Source of the DNA: an uncultured Acetatifactor sp.
GTDB lineage: Bacteria; Bacillota; Clostridia; Lachnospirales; Lachnospiraceae
NCBI GenBank assembly: GCA_910584865.1
Contig: CAJUCE010000006.1
Location: 62,001 to 126,000 of the forward strand
Direction: 5' to 3'
Length of the DNA: 64,000 bases
Below, piece by piece: positions 9,197 to 17,115 of the stretch. The position numbers and the translations under genes were made by a program. The notes beneath the pieces are model-generated. The model was not told the DNA's origin. It searched no databases and saw only the letters and a list, made by a program, of their open reading frames with translations. The stretch's first letter is position 1; the number at the start of each line of letters is the position of its first letter.

Positions 9197-9914
9197 GCTC
9201 CTCCTCTCCGAAGATCCGGAGGTAGACCTCCTCCAGTCCTCTGGCAGCCTTGTATTTTCCGCACAGCTCCTCCATGGTGCCCTGATCTATCAGCTTTCCT
9301 GCTTTCAATAACAGGATCTGAGTGGCTACAGGCTCAATATCCGAAACGACATGGGTTGAGACCATTATGATTCGGTCTCCCGAAAGCGCAAGGATCTGCT
9401 GCCGAACCCTCACACGTTCCTTCGGATCTAACCCTGCCGTCGGCTCATCCAGGACGATACATTTCGGATCGCCCAATACGGCCTGGGCGATCAGCAGCCT
9501 CTGCTTCATCCCGCCGGAATAGGTGCGCACCGGACGTCTCCCCGCCTGGGTGAGATTCACAAATTCCAGTACGCGCCGGATTTCTTCTGTCTGTTTTTTC
9601 CCGGGAATCCCTTTCAGAGCCGCCATATAGGACAGAAAGCGAATACCTGAAAAAGAATCGTAAAGTCCCTGCTGCTGTGGTGCATAGCCCAGAAGAGACC
9701 TGTAAGATGCTCCCAGAGAGCTGATTTCTGTCCCGTCCCAACGAACCTCCCCCGTTGTTGGCCGCAGATTTCCGGTGATTACGTTCATCAATGTGGATTT
9801 GCCTGCCCCGTTAGGCCCCAACAGTCCGTAGATGCCGGGCTCCAGGGACAGGCTGATCCCATCCAGAGCAGTCTTGTCCCCGTATTTCTTCGAAACATCC
9901 CGAAGTTCCAGCAT
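9174..9914 (-). CDS. ABC transporter ATP-binding protein
   Basis: 246 residues. Walker A GPNGAGKST (33-41), Q-loop region APQQQG, signature YSGGMKQRL (about 131), Walker B IVLDEPTAGLD (about 155) and the switch histidine in VSTHVV are all present, so it should hydrolyse ATP. It drives the permease that overlaps its 3' end. It starts 2 nt after the lipoprotein stop with a GGGGG-type site. The CcmA-like architecture fits ABC-2 exporters. Confidence 0.93.
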   Translation of the reverse strand: MLELRDVSKKYGDKTALDGISLSLEPGIYGLLGPNGAGKSTLMNVITGNLRPTTGEVRWDGTEISSLGASYRSLLGYAPQQQGLYDSFSGIRFLSYMAALKGIPGKKQTEEIRRVLEFVNLTQAGRRPVRTYSGGMKQRLLIAQAVLGDPKCIVLDEPTAGLDPKERVRVRQQILALSGDRIIMVSTHVVSDIEPVATQILLLKAGKLIDQGTMEELCGKYKAARGLEEVYLRIFGEEEHDLSDRS

Positions 9915-9916
9915 GC

Positions 9917-11374
9917 TTATTCCCCCTTTCCGATCATATTGATCTTGCGGAAATTGTCACGGCCCGCAAAGAGATCATCATAAGAGATGAGTCCATATTG
10001 ATAGCGGTTGATCTCATAAGAGCCGCCTCCGGAAGGTACAGCGTCATAGTCATAGATCACCAGCACATCCGAATTCAAAACTGCCCGGAAATCCAGGCTC
10101 CAGCCCAGGCTTTTATTTACCAGAGGCGAGCGCTGTACTTCGCCAGTATTGACATCTATATAGCTGAAGGCGTAATCCCCTATATTCTCCTCACAACACA
10201 GCTTATCTCCGATTTTCTGATATAGATAATAGCTCCCCCCATTACGGCTGCAGATCACCTGCTCCACTCCTGTACTTAAATCTACACATCTCACGGCGCC
10301 GTCTCCGTTACCGGATACATAGAGCATGTTCCCGTCAATAATGGAGGAATTTATGTTTTTATTATCCTGGCGATATCGGATCACAGGCTGCGGGTTATCC
10401 AGAGCAAGAGTTGCGAACACTTGCCGGGAGTTTTCGTAGATCTCCCCATAGACGTCATCGTCTCCAAACATCTCTTCATTGGTGATCTGCCTTCCATAAT
10501 CTGTCCCTTCCAGTACCAGCGTTCTTCCATAACAGCCCTGTATATGCCAGGAAATGGAATCATTAAAATCCAGGGAGCAGATATCCGTAAGCTTTCCCGA
10601 AGACGGCTCCAGGCTGACCAGTCTGCGCTCCGAAGAGTTGTAATACGTATTTTGGCCATCTTTTTCGGCGCTGATCTCCTTGATCACCAGATAAAGCTGC
10701 TCCTCATCTCCCATCACCAGATCTTCCAACACCGCAGAAGATTCAAAGGAATAAACTGCCTTTCTGTCCGTACCGTCCAGATTCGCCCGGTACAGCACGG
10801 CACAGCTGCCCTCGCTACCTGCTATACTACTCTCATCCCCTCCTATAAATGCCGAAAAACTCATGGAACCGTCGTTATCCGGATACTTACTCAAGATATA
10901 GAGCCCATCCTGCCAGACAAAAGGAAGCGAACTCGCCGTAGGAATATCGTCCCACAAAATGACCGAGGGACAGTCCTGTGTGTCGTGATTACAGCCCGCA
11001 TTGCTGCACAGATAAATCTCCTGCATGGAGGCGAAATCCATATACATCAGGTGCGATGCGTAATTGCCGTCGGCAAGCTTCACAGAATCAAAGGTCAGAT
11101 AATAGTAGCCCTGTTCTGTATAACATCCCTTCGCATTCTCAGAAGTAAGCAGACGCAATCCGCCTGTCTCACTTGCATTTCCCGTTCCCCCTCCGGCTGC
11201 GGTCCCTTCCATACTTCCTTCCCCTTCCGCACCCGGATTTTGGATGGCGATACCTTCTGTTTTTTGCTCACCGTTTGCCTGTCCGCCGGTATCTTCCTGA
11301 TTTTCTCCGCTGCAGGCTCCCAGCGCTGCAATAAAACCTGCAGACAATAAAAGTGCAATTGCTTTTTTATACAT
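9917..11374 (-). CDS. Lipoprotein, probable beta-propeller, associated with the ABC transporter
   Basis: 485 residues with lipobox ALGACSGEN (Cys21), then a Gly/Glu-rich linker of about 60 residues and a repetitive beta-rich region with DUF5050-like features (NLDGTDRKAVY, SSGKLTDICSL, DLSTGVEQVIC). Such proteins are often secreted partners of transporters or sensor kinases. It is preceded by GGAGG and has its own TTTGAC-N5-TTTGAC operator at 11444-11460, matching that in front of the response regulator. It may be the binding or sensing component of the system. Its exact function is unknown. Confidence 0.7.
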   Translation of the reverse strand: MYKKAIALLLSAGFIAALGACSGENQEDTGGQANGEQKTEGIAIQNPGAEGEGSMEGTAAGGGTGNASETGGLRLLTSENAKGCYTEQGYYYLTFDSVKLADGNYASHLMYMDFASMQEIYLCSNAGCNHDTQDCPSVILWDDIPTASSLPFVWQDGLYILSKYPDNDGSMSFSAFIGGDESSIAGSEGSCAVLYRANLDGTDRKAVYSFESSAVLEDLVMGDEEQLYLVIKEISAEKDGQNTYYNSSERRLVSLEPSSGKLTDICSLDFNDSISWHIQGCYGRTLVLEGTDYGRQITNEEMFGDDDVYGEIYENSRQVFATLALDNPQPVIRYRQDNKNINSSIIDGNMLYVSGNGDGAVRCVDLSTGVEQVICSRNGGSYYLYQKIGDKLCCEENIGDYAFSYIDVNTGEVQRSPLVNKSLGWSLDFRAVLNSDVLVIYDYDAVPSGGGSYEINRYQYGLISYDDLFAGRDNFRKINMIGKGE

Positions 11375-11443
11375 AAAAATGACCTCCTTCGGCTCCCTGT
11401 CTTGTCTCTTCCGGAACCATTAAGGAGATCATACTTCAAAAAA

Positions 11444-11460
11444 GTCAAAATAGTGTCAAA
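11444..11460 (-). promoter_or_regulatory. Direct-repeat operator before the lipoprotein-ABC genes
   Basis: The minus strand reads TTTGACACTATTTTGAC: two TTTGAC half-sites 11 bp apart, followed by TTTT and a possible -10 TATGAT near 11428. It overlaps the kinase stop codon. The same arrangement occurs at 13686-13702, upstream of the response regulator gene. An 11-bp tandem repeat suits an OmpR-family dimer. Confidence 0.65.
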
Positions 11461-12925
11461 CTGTGAGAAACATTTTTACAACTCCGCCATGAGGCGCCGT
11501 ATTTCCAATCTGTAGGCAGCCGCCATGTTTTTCGCAAAGGATCCGGCTGATTGCCAGCCCTATGCCCAGATGCCCTCCCCGCTGCCCATGCCCTGCGGGA
11601 ATATTTACCCGAAAAGCAAGATTTCCTTTGCTCAAAAATTCCTCCGGAAAACCTTCCCCGTCATCTGCAACCGTAATCTGCAGTGTTTCCTCCTCCAGTA
11701 AAAAGCTGACGGACACGGCAGTTTTCGCATAACGAAGGGCATTTTCGAAAATGTTTTCCAGGATACGGTACAATACCGTGCTGTCGGCAAACAGCGTTTC
11801 CTCTTTCCGTACATCGCCAAGATGCAGTATCTTCCCGGCCCGGGCAGCCATAATCTCCAGATCTTCTCTGATATCCGCTATCCATTCCGCGGCAGAAATT
11901 CTCTTTCTGCGGATTTCCATATCTTCCAGCTGATTCAGCGTACGCACAGATTCTGTATACTGTTCCAGCCGCTTTGCGGCCAGATTCAGATTACCGGCGA
12001 TGCGTTCAGCCTTCTCCTGGCTGATTTTACCTTCCGGCAGATTGATCTGTAGATATTCCGTATAACCGCGTATGATGGCAATGGGATTGCGCAGGTCATG
12101 GGCGATGGAAGCCTGCATCAGTTTGCGTTGTTCCAACAGGTTCCACATGACCTTATTATTCTCTGCCAGTTCTTTTCGCATCAGCTCGAAGGAGCGGCAC
12201 AACATGCCCAGTTCGTCTCCGCAGTCATACTCCAGCGTAAAATCCAAATTCTGAGCTCCGATCTGCTCCGTAGCCTCCTCCAGCAGCCGAAGCGGCAGGG
12301 AAAGTCTCTTTCGATAAAAATAGAATCCGCAGAACAAAATCCCGCCGATGGAAAGCACTGCCGGAACCGCTACCATAGCCGCACCGCTAAGCTGATAAGC
12401 CAGCTTTCGTTTCGGTGTCAGAGTATCATAGCTCCGTTCGATTTTCTGGATAGAATATGTGGCGTCCAGCACCGCTCCATGGACGATGGTCGTCCGCAGG
12501 GCATCGCCGTCCTCCGAAAACATTCCCCACTCTTCCAGAACATTGCCGTCCTGATCCGTCTCTACACCCGCTTTTTCCTTCTGGTACAGCTGCGGCAGTC
12601 TCGTTTCCTCTCCGAAAGTCAGCAAATGTGTGCTGCTGGAAACACTGCCGTCATCCATCATCTGTTCCACGGTAAGATAGGCCTCATTGGCATCCGGCAA
12701 CAGATAATTCCGAAAGGCCACACAACCTGCGATGACCATTCCCGAGAGGGAAACCACCCCGCAGAAAGTGAAAAAAACAGTTGCCATAAAAAAACTGCGG
12801 AGAGAAAGGTCCCGTCCGGCATTTCTTTTATGTAAACTGCTTCTCTTTGCGCTCTTTTTATTGACATTCTTATCCTGATTTCTCAAAATTCCCTTCTTCC
12901 CGATCTCCTCGATCAGCGGTTCCAT
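11456..12925 (-). CDS. Sensor histidine kinase (HAMP, HisKA, HATPase)
   Basis: 489 residues. Membrane helices near 47-70 and 180-205 flank an external domain of about 110 residues. HAMP is followed by HisKA with IAHDLRNPIAIIRGY (acceptor His), an N box ILENIFENALRYA, and G boxes DDGEGFPEE and GIGLAISRIL. It overlaps the response regulator gene by 13 nt, making a clear cognate pair. The external domain is short and not recognised. Confidence 0.92.
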   Translation of the reverse strand: MEPLIEEIGKKGILRNQDKNVNKKSAKRSSLHKRNAGRDLSLRSFFMATVFFTFCGVVSLSGMVIAGCVAFRNYLLPDANEAYLTVEQMMDDGSVSSSTHLLTFGEETRLPQLYQKEKAGVETDQDGNVLEEWGMFSEDGDALRTTIVHGAVLDATYSIQKIERSYDTLTPKRKLAYQLSGAAMVAVPAVLSIGGILFCGFYFYRKRLSLPLRLLEEATEQIGAQNLDFTLEYDCGDELGMLCRSFELMRKELAENNKVMWNLLEQRKLMQASIAHDLRNPIAIIRGYTEYLQINLPEGKISQEKAERIAGNLNLAAKRLEQYTESVRTLNQLEDMEIRRKRISAAEWIADIREDLEIMAARAGKILHLGDVRKEETLFADSTVLYRILENIFENALRYAKTAVSVSFLLEEETLQITVADDGEGFPEEFLSKGNLAFRVNIPAGHGQRGGHLGIGLAISRILCEKHGGCLQIGNTAPHGGVVKMFLTV

Positions 12926-13587
12926 TTATAGCCCACACCCCAGACAGTCTCGATAAATTCCCGTCCTGTCGCCTCCCGAAGCCTGGAGCGGATCTTTCGG
13001 ATATGCTCCTTGATCACGCCGCTGTCCCCATCCGCATCATAGCCCCATACGCTTTCATAGATGCGTTCCCGGTCAAATACCTGGTTGGCATTGGTTACCA
13101 GGAATTCAATCAGATCAAACTCGGTTTTGGAAAAAGGAATTTCACTGCCGTGCCAGGAGACAGTCCGCCTGGAAAGATTGATAATCAGCTCATGGGAGGT
13201 CAGGACAGAAGGGCGCATTTTTCCTCTTTCGTCCCGGCGCAGATGGGCGGCTACCCTGGCTGACAGTTCAGTCAGGCTGAAGGGCTTGGTAATATAATCG
13301 TCTCCGCCGTACTGCAGCCCGTTAATCTTGTCCTGTTCCGTGATCCGGGCGGTCAGAAAAAGGATGGGGCAGACCGTATGATCCCGTATACTCCTGCAAA
13401 GCTCCAGGCCGTCCATTCCCGGCATATTGATATCCAATATGATCAGATCAGGCTCTCTCTGCAGCAATTCGATGGCCTTGGCTGCGCTGTCAGCCGCCAG
13501 TATGTCATATCCGCAATCCTGCAGATGATCGGTTAGAAGTTCGATTATCATCTTTTCATCGTCTACAATTAATATCCTGTGTGACAT
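12913..13587 (-). CDS. OmpR/PhoB-family response regulator
   Basis: 224 residues. The receiver domain carries DD at 9-10, the phospho-acceptor in LDINMPGMDG (Asp52) and YITKPFS (conserved Lys). A winged-helix DNA-binding domain ends with GVIKEHIRKIRSRL and TVWGVGYKW. It is the first gene of the regulator-kinase pair. The operator TTTGAC-N5-TTTGAC at 13686-13702 suggests autoregulation, and the identical arrangement before the lipoprotein gene suggests it also controls the transporter genes. Confidence 0.95.
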   Translation of the reverse strand: MSHRILIVDDEKMIIELLTDHLQDCGYDILAADSAAKAIELLQREPDLIILDINMPGMDGLELCRSIRDHTVCPILFLTARITEQDKINGLQYGGDDYITKPFSLTELSARVAAHLRRDERGKMRPSVLTSHELIINLSRRTVSWHGSEIPFSKTEFDLIEFLVTNANQVFDRERIYESVWGYDADGDSGVIKEHIRKIRSRLREATGREFIETVWGVGYKWNR

Positions 13588-13613
13588 GATTATTTTCTCC
13601 CGGAATAGCTTTT

Positions 13614-13680
13614 ATATGGAATACTCTCCTTCCATGGAATGCTCTCCTTCCATGGAATGCTCTCCTTCCATAGTATCATC
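13614..13680. repeat. 18-bp tandem repeats (TTCCATGGAA core) upstream of the response regulator
   Basis: About three and a half units, best seen as CCATGGAATGCTCTCCTT at 13632 and 13650, with a degenerate unit before (13614) and after (13668). The core is palindromic. The array is between the regulator start and its presumed operator, so it would lie in the 5' leader. Confidence 0.8.
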
Positions 13681-13685
13681 CAAAA

Positions 13686-13702
13686 GTCAAAATCTGGTCA
13701 AA
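13686..13702 (-). promoter_or_regulatory. Direct-repeat operator before the response regulator
   Basis: The minus strand reads TTTGACCAGATTTTGAC, two TTTGAC half-sites 11 bp apart, overlapping the end of the YitT gene. A promoter TTGACC-N17-TGATAC can be drawn through it. See the matching site at 11444-11460. Confidence 0.65.
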
Positions 13703-14567
13703 GTTTCTGGCTGAAAATATTTTTATAGCCCTCTCCGTAGATCTCTGTGGCTGATGTGATAATGGTAAAGGCTTTTGGATCCTCCTGCTTGACGATCTCT
13801 TCCAATTTCGGCGACAGATGCTTCTTCACTACACAGAGAATCACATTTTTATCCGCTTTTGTGTAAGCGCCCTGACCCGAGATGTAGGTAGCGCTGATGT
13901 CCAGCTCTTCCAGCAGACGTCTCACGATTGCCTCATGGCAGTCGCTGATGATAAAGAACATCTTTGCGCCGTCTCTGCCATACAAAACCATATCCAGCAG
14001 GATGGAATTCACAAACACTACCAGCCCTGCGTAAAGCGCCGTATCGATATCCTGGAACACAAAAGCCGACGCCGTCACAATCACGGCATCTGTCAGCAGA
14101 AACAATAATCCGGTCTTCAGATGGGGAAGCCTGAGTCTGAGCAGTTTAATGATGATATCTGTCCCGCCGGAAGTGGCGCCGGCCTTGAAGACCAGTCCCA
14201 GACTCACCGCCATCAAAGAGCCTCCCGCCAGCGCTGCCAGCAACGGATCCCTGGTCAGGGCCCCTATGGGAACCAGCATATTGGTCATATAAGACATGGC
14301 CAATGTACAGTAAAGTGTAGAGAGAATAAAGTGCCATCCGAATTTCCACATTCCAAGCGCCAGAATCGGCAAATTGATGACAAACATCCAGGTACCGGTC
14401 TCCAGCCCCGTCATCCGGTTCATGATAATAGCAATACCGGTAACTCCGCCCGGCGCCAGGGAATTGGGATCCAAAAACAGGCTGACGGCAACGGCATAGA
14501 GCGCCGCTGCCGCCGTGATAGTCAGATAGTCCCTGCATTTTTGCCGAAATGTCTTTTTTTCCTCCAT
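13698..14567 (-). CDS. YitT family membrane protein (DUF161 plus DUF2179)
   Basis: 289 residues. The N-terminal half has five to six membrane helices with LAPGGVTGIAIIMN and AGATSGGTDIIIKLL, typical of YitT. The C-terminal third is the soluble DUF2179 domain (SGQGAYTKADKNVILCVV, then EDPKAFTIITSATEIYGEGY). Family members are integral membrane proteins of unsettled function, common and multi-copy in Firmicutes. It appears to be a single gene; its upstream region holds an AT-rich tandem repeat array. Confidence 0.92.
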   Translation of the reverse strand: MEEKKTFRQKCRDYLTITAAAALYAVAVSLFLDPNSLAPGGVTGIAIIMNRMTGLETGTWMFVINLPILALGMWKFGWHFILSTLYCTLAMSYMTNMLVPIGALTRDPLLAALAGGSLMAVSLGLVFKAGATSGGTDIIIKLLRLRLPHLKTGLLFLLTDAVIVTASAFVFQDIDTALYAGLVVFVNSILLDMVLYGRDGAKMFFIISDCHEAIVRRLLEELDISATYISGQGAYTKADKNVILCVVKKHLSPKLEEIVKQEDPKAFTIITSATEIYGEGYKNIFSQKL

Positions 14568-14598
14568 AATCAGAACCTGTTATTCCTTTCCTTCTTTC

Positions 14599-14708
14599 AA
14601 TGGAATGACTTTTTTCCATTTTGGAATGAATTTTTCCATTTTGGAATGACTTTTTTCCATTTTGGAATGACTTTTTTCCATTTTGGAATGTCCTTCCTCC
14701 ATTTTGGA
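14599..14708. repeat. 20-21 bp tandem repeats (TGGAATGAC..CCATTTT)
   Basis: Five near-identical units start at 14601, 14622, 14642, 14663 and 14684, with a partial sixth at 14705. The unit is about TGGAATGACTTTTTTCCATT. Each holds an imperfect TGGAA/TTCCA pair, so single strands can fold. The units directly abut without spacers. It lies between the YitT start and the ilvA stop. Confidence 0.9.
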
Positions 14709-14747
14709 GACCTATTCCGGCCTGCTGCAGCTCCCTTATCCGCCCAA

Positions 14748-16082
14748 TCAGAAATTCGCATTTACCTGCCTGGGCTTGTAACCGGCTTCCTCCAGAGACT
14801 TCATGATCTGGTTCTTGTGCTCCGTACCGAAAGCCTCCATTGTAATCCGCAGTTCCACTGCCGTATTCCGGTTCGTTGTAACGAACTGATTGTGCTCCAA
14901 CTCTACCACGTTTCCGTTTGCCTTGGCGATAATGCCCGATACCCTGTACAGCTCACCCGGCTTGTCAGGCAGAAGGATGGATACGGTGAAGATCCTGTCG
15001 CGCATAATCAGACCCTGCTGTACCACGGAAGACATTGTGGTCACGTCCATATTTCCGCCGCTCAGGATGGATACGACTTTCTTGCCCTTCACATCCAGAT
15101 GCTTCAGGGCCGCAACCGTCAGCAGGCCGGAATTTTCTACTACAATCTTGTGATTTTCCACCATGTCCAGGAAGGAAACCACCAGCTCGTGATCCTCCAC
15201 TGTGATAATCCCGTCCAGATTCTTCTGGATATAGGGGAACAGCTTACTGCCGGGTGTCTTCACGGCAGTACCGTCCGCAATGGTGGTGACCTTCGGCAGT
15301 GTAACCACATGCCCCTGGGCCAGAGAGGTCTGCATACAGTTTGCCCCGGCAGGCTCCACTCCAATCACTTTTATCTTGGGATTTAACATTTTCGCCAGAG
15401 TCGCCACACCTGTGGCCAGTCCGCCGCCCCCGATGGGAACCAGAATATAATCTACCAGAGGGAGTTCCTTGACAATTTCCATGGCGATTGTACCCTGCCC
15501 CGTAGCAACGGTCAGATCGTCAAATGGATGAATAAATGTATAGCCGTTTTCATCTGCCAGCTCATAGGCTTTGGCACAGGCTTCGTCATACACATCGCCG
15601 TAGAGCACCACTTCCGCCCCGTAGCCCTTGGTGCGGTTGACTTTCATCAAGGGGGTCGTAGTAGGCATAACGATGACGGCCTTCGCCCCATATGCCTTTG
15701 CCGCATAAGCTACGCCCTGGGCATGGTTGCCTGCGGACGCAGTGATCAATCCCTTGGCCCGTTCATCATCCGAGAGCGTGCTGATCTTATAATATGCGCC
15801 GCGAAGCTTATAAGCGCCTGTCAGCTGCATATTTTCCGGTTTCAGATAAACCTTATTCCCGGTCTGGACGCTGAGATACTCGCTGAAGACAAGCTTGGTC
15901 TCCAGGGTCACCTTCTTCACTACTTCCGAGGCTTCCTCAAATTTTTCCAGCGTCAGCCCTTCTTCCGGCACAGGATCTTTCCGCAGAACCTCTGCCGCCT
16001 CATTCAGGGATTGTTCCTGTCTCTCTTCCATTGCTTCACCCTCCTTACATTTCGCTTCCTTTACCTGGATTTCTTTTGCCAT
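14748..16082 (-). CDS. ilvA: Threonine ammonia-lyase, catabolic type with C-terminal ACT domain
   Basis: 444 residues. The PLP fold carries the Schiff-base lysine in TGAYKLRGAY (Lys92), the glycine-rich loop GGGGLATG, and SGGNMD. An ACT domain (about 365-440, LLPDKPGELYRVSGIIAKAN) should give allosteric control. It converts threonine to 2-oxobutyrate and ammonia in the cytoplasm, feeding isoleucine synthesis or propionate formation. The start at 16082 has GGAGG 7 nt upstream; the first 40 residues are a charged extension and the methionine at residue 18 is an alternative start. The single ACT domain favours the TdcB-like class over long biosynthetic IlvA. Confidence 0.92.
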   Translation of the reverse strand: MAKEIQVKEAKCKEGEAMEERQEQSLNEAAEVLRKDPVPEEGLTLEKFEEASEVVKKVTLETKLVFSEYLSVQTGNKVYLKPENMQLTGAYKLRGAYYKISTLSDDERAKGLITASAGNHAQGVAYAAKAYGAKAVIVMPTTTPLMKVNRTKGYGAEVVLYGDVYDEACAKAYELADENGYTFIHPFDDLTVATGQGTIAMEIVKELPLVDYILVPIGGGGLATGVATLAKMLNPKIKVIGVEPAGANCMQTSLAQGHVVTLPKVTTIADGTAVKTPGSKLFPYIQKNLDGIITVEDHELVVSFLDMVENHKIVVENSGLLTVAALKHLDVKGKKVVSILSGGNMDVTTMSSVVQQGLIMRDRIFTVSILLPDKPGELYRVSGIIAKANGNVVELEHNQFVTTNRNTAVELRITMEAFGTEHKNQIMKSLEEAGYKPRQVNANF

Positions 16083-16102
16083 GTTTTACCTCCATATTTA
16101 TT

Positions 16103-17050
16103 TTAAGTTTCCTCCGGTTCTATATTGATATCAAACAATGCATTTACAAATTCGTCGGAATCAAACTTCTGCAGATCGTCAATGGTCTCTCCTACCCCGA
16201 TATATTTCACCGGAACCTTCAGCTCAGACTGGATGGCCACTGCGATGCCGCCTTTTGCCGTACCGTCCATCTTGGTCAGGATGATACCTGTCAAGTCGGC
16301 AACCTCGCCGAATTCCCTTGCCTGTACCATGGCATTCTGACCGGTCGTACCGTCTAAAACGATGAGATTTTCCCTGTGGGCATCCGGAAATTCCCTGTCC
16401 ACAATCCGGTTCATCTTCCGCAGCTCTTCCATGAGATTTTTCTTGTTGTGCAGCCGTCCTGCCGTATCGATCAGCAGAACATCCACCCCTCTGGCCTTTG
16501 CCGCATTCACTGCGTCATAGACTACGCTGGCAGGGTCTGCGCCTTCCTTTCCGCCCACCATAGGCACATCGGCACGTCTGGCCCATTCCGCCAGCTGATC
16601 GCCGGCGGCGGCCCGAAAGGTATCGGCGGCGGCAATCAACACCCGCCTTCCGTCATCCTTGAACTTTCCTGCCAGTTTCCCCACAGAGGTCGTCTTCCCC
16701 ACGCCATTGACACCGATCACCATGATAACCGACTGCTTCTCCTCAAAGACGTAGGCATTCTCCCCCACTTTCATCTGCTCTTTGATACCGTCAATCAGAA
16801 GCTGCTTGCATTCCTGCGGTTCCCTGATATGCCGCTCCCTGATCTGCTCCTTCAGACGGCTGACTATCTCCGTCGTAGCGTTGACACCGATATCGCCCAT
16901 GATCAAAATCTCTTCCAGTTCCTCATAAAAATCGTCGTCAATGGCAGAAAAGCCGCTGAACAGGGAATCGATTCCTCTGACGATATTATTTCTGGTCTTG
17001 GCCAGCCCTTCCTTTAATCTGGCAAAAAAACCTTTCCTTCCTTCGCTCAC
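16103..17050 (-). CDS. ftsY: SRP receptor GTPase FtsY
   Basis: 315 residues from the GTG at 17050, giving (M)SEGRKGFFARLKEGLAKTR, which fits family N-termini; a GGGGTG site lies 10 nt upstream. A longer reading from a TTG at 17119 exists but is not family-like. The NG domain has GVNGVGKTT, DTFRAAAGDQL, DTAGRLHNK and TKMDGTAKGG. FtsY docks Ffh-bound ribosomes at the membrane. There is no long acidic A domain, as usual in Clostridia. It follows smc closely, as in the rnc-smc-ftsY order known from Bacillus. Confidence 0.95.
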   Translation of the reverse strand: MSEGRKGFFARLKEGLAKTRNNIVRGIDSLFSGFSAIDDDFYEELEEILIMGDIGVNATTEIVSRLKEQIRERHIREPQECKQLLIDGIKEQMKVGENAYVFEEKQSVIMVIGVNGVGKTTSVGKLAGKFKDDGRRVLIAAADTFRAAAGDQLAEWARRADVPMVGGKEGADPASVVYDAVNAAKARGVDVLLIDTAGRLHNKKNLMEELRKMNRIVDREFPDAHRENLIVLDGTTGQNAMVQAREFGEVADLTGIILTKMDGTAKGGIAVAIQSELKVPVKYIGVGETIDDLQKFDSDEFVNALFDINIEPEET

Positions 17051-17115
17051 TCTTTGACTACACCCCTTTCGTCTGCCATATTTTCCAATCGTTGCCCGGC
17101 ATCGCAGACCATGTC

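Noticed and set aside
14121..15386. Long plus-strand open frame of 421 codons
   Set aside because: It lies antisense to the ends of the YitT and ilvA genes; the composition is that of a reverse-complement shadow and it resembles no family.
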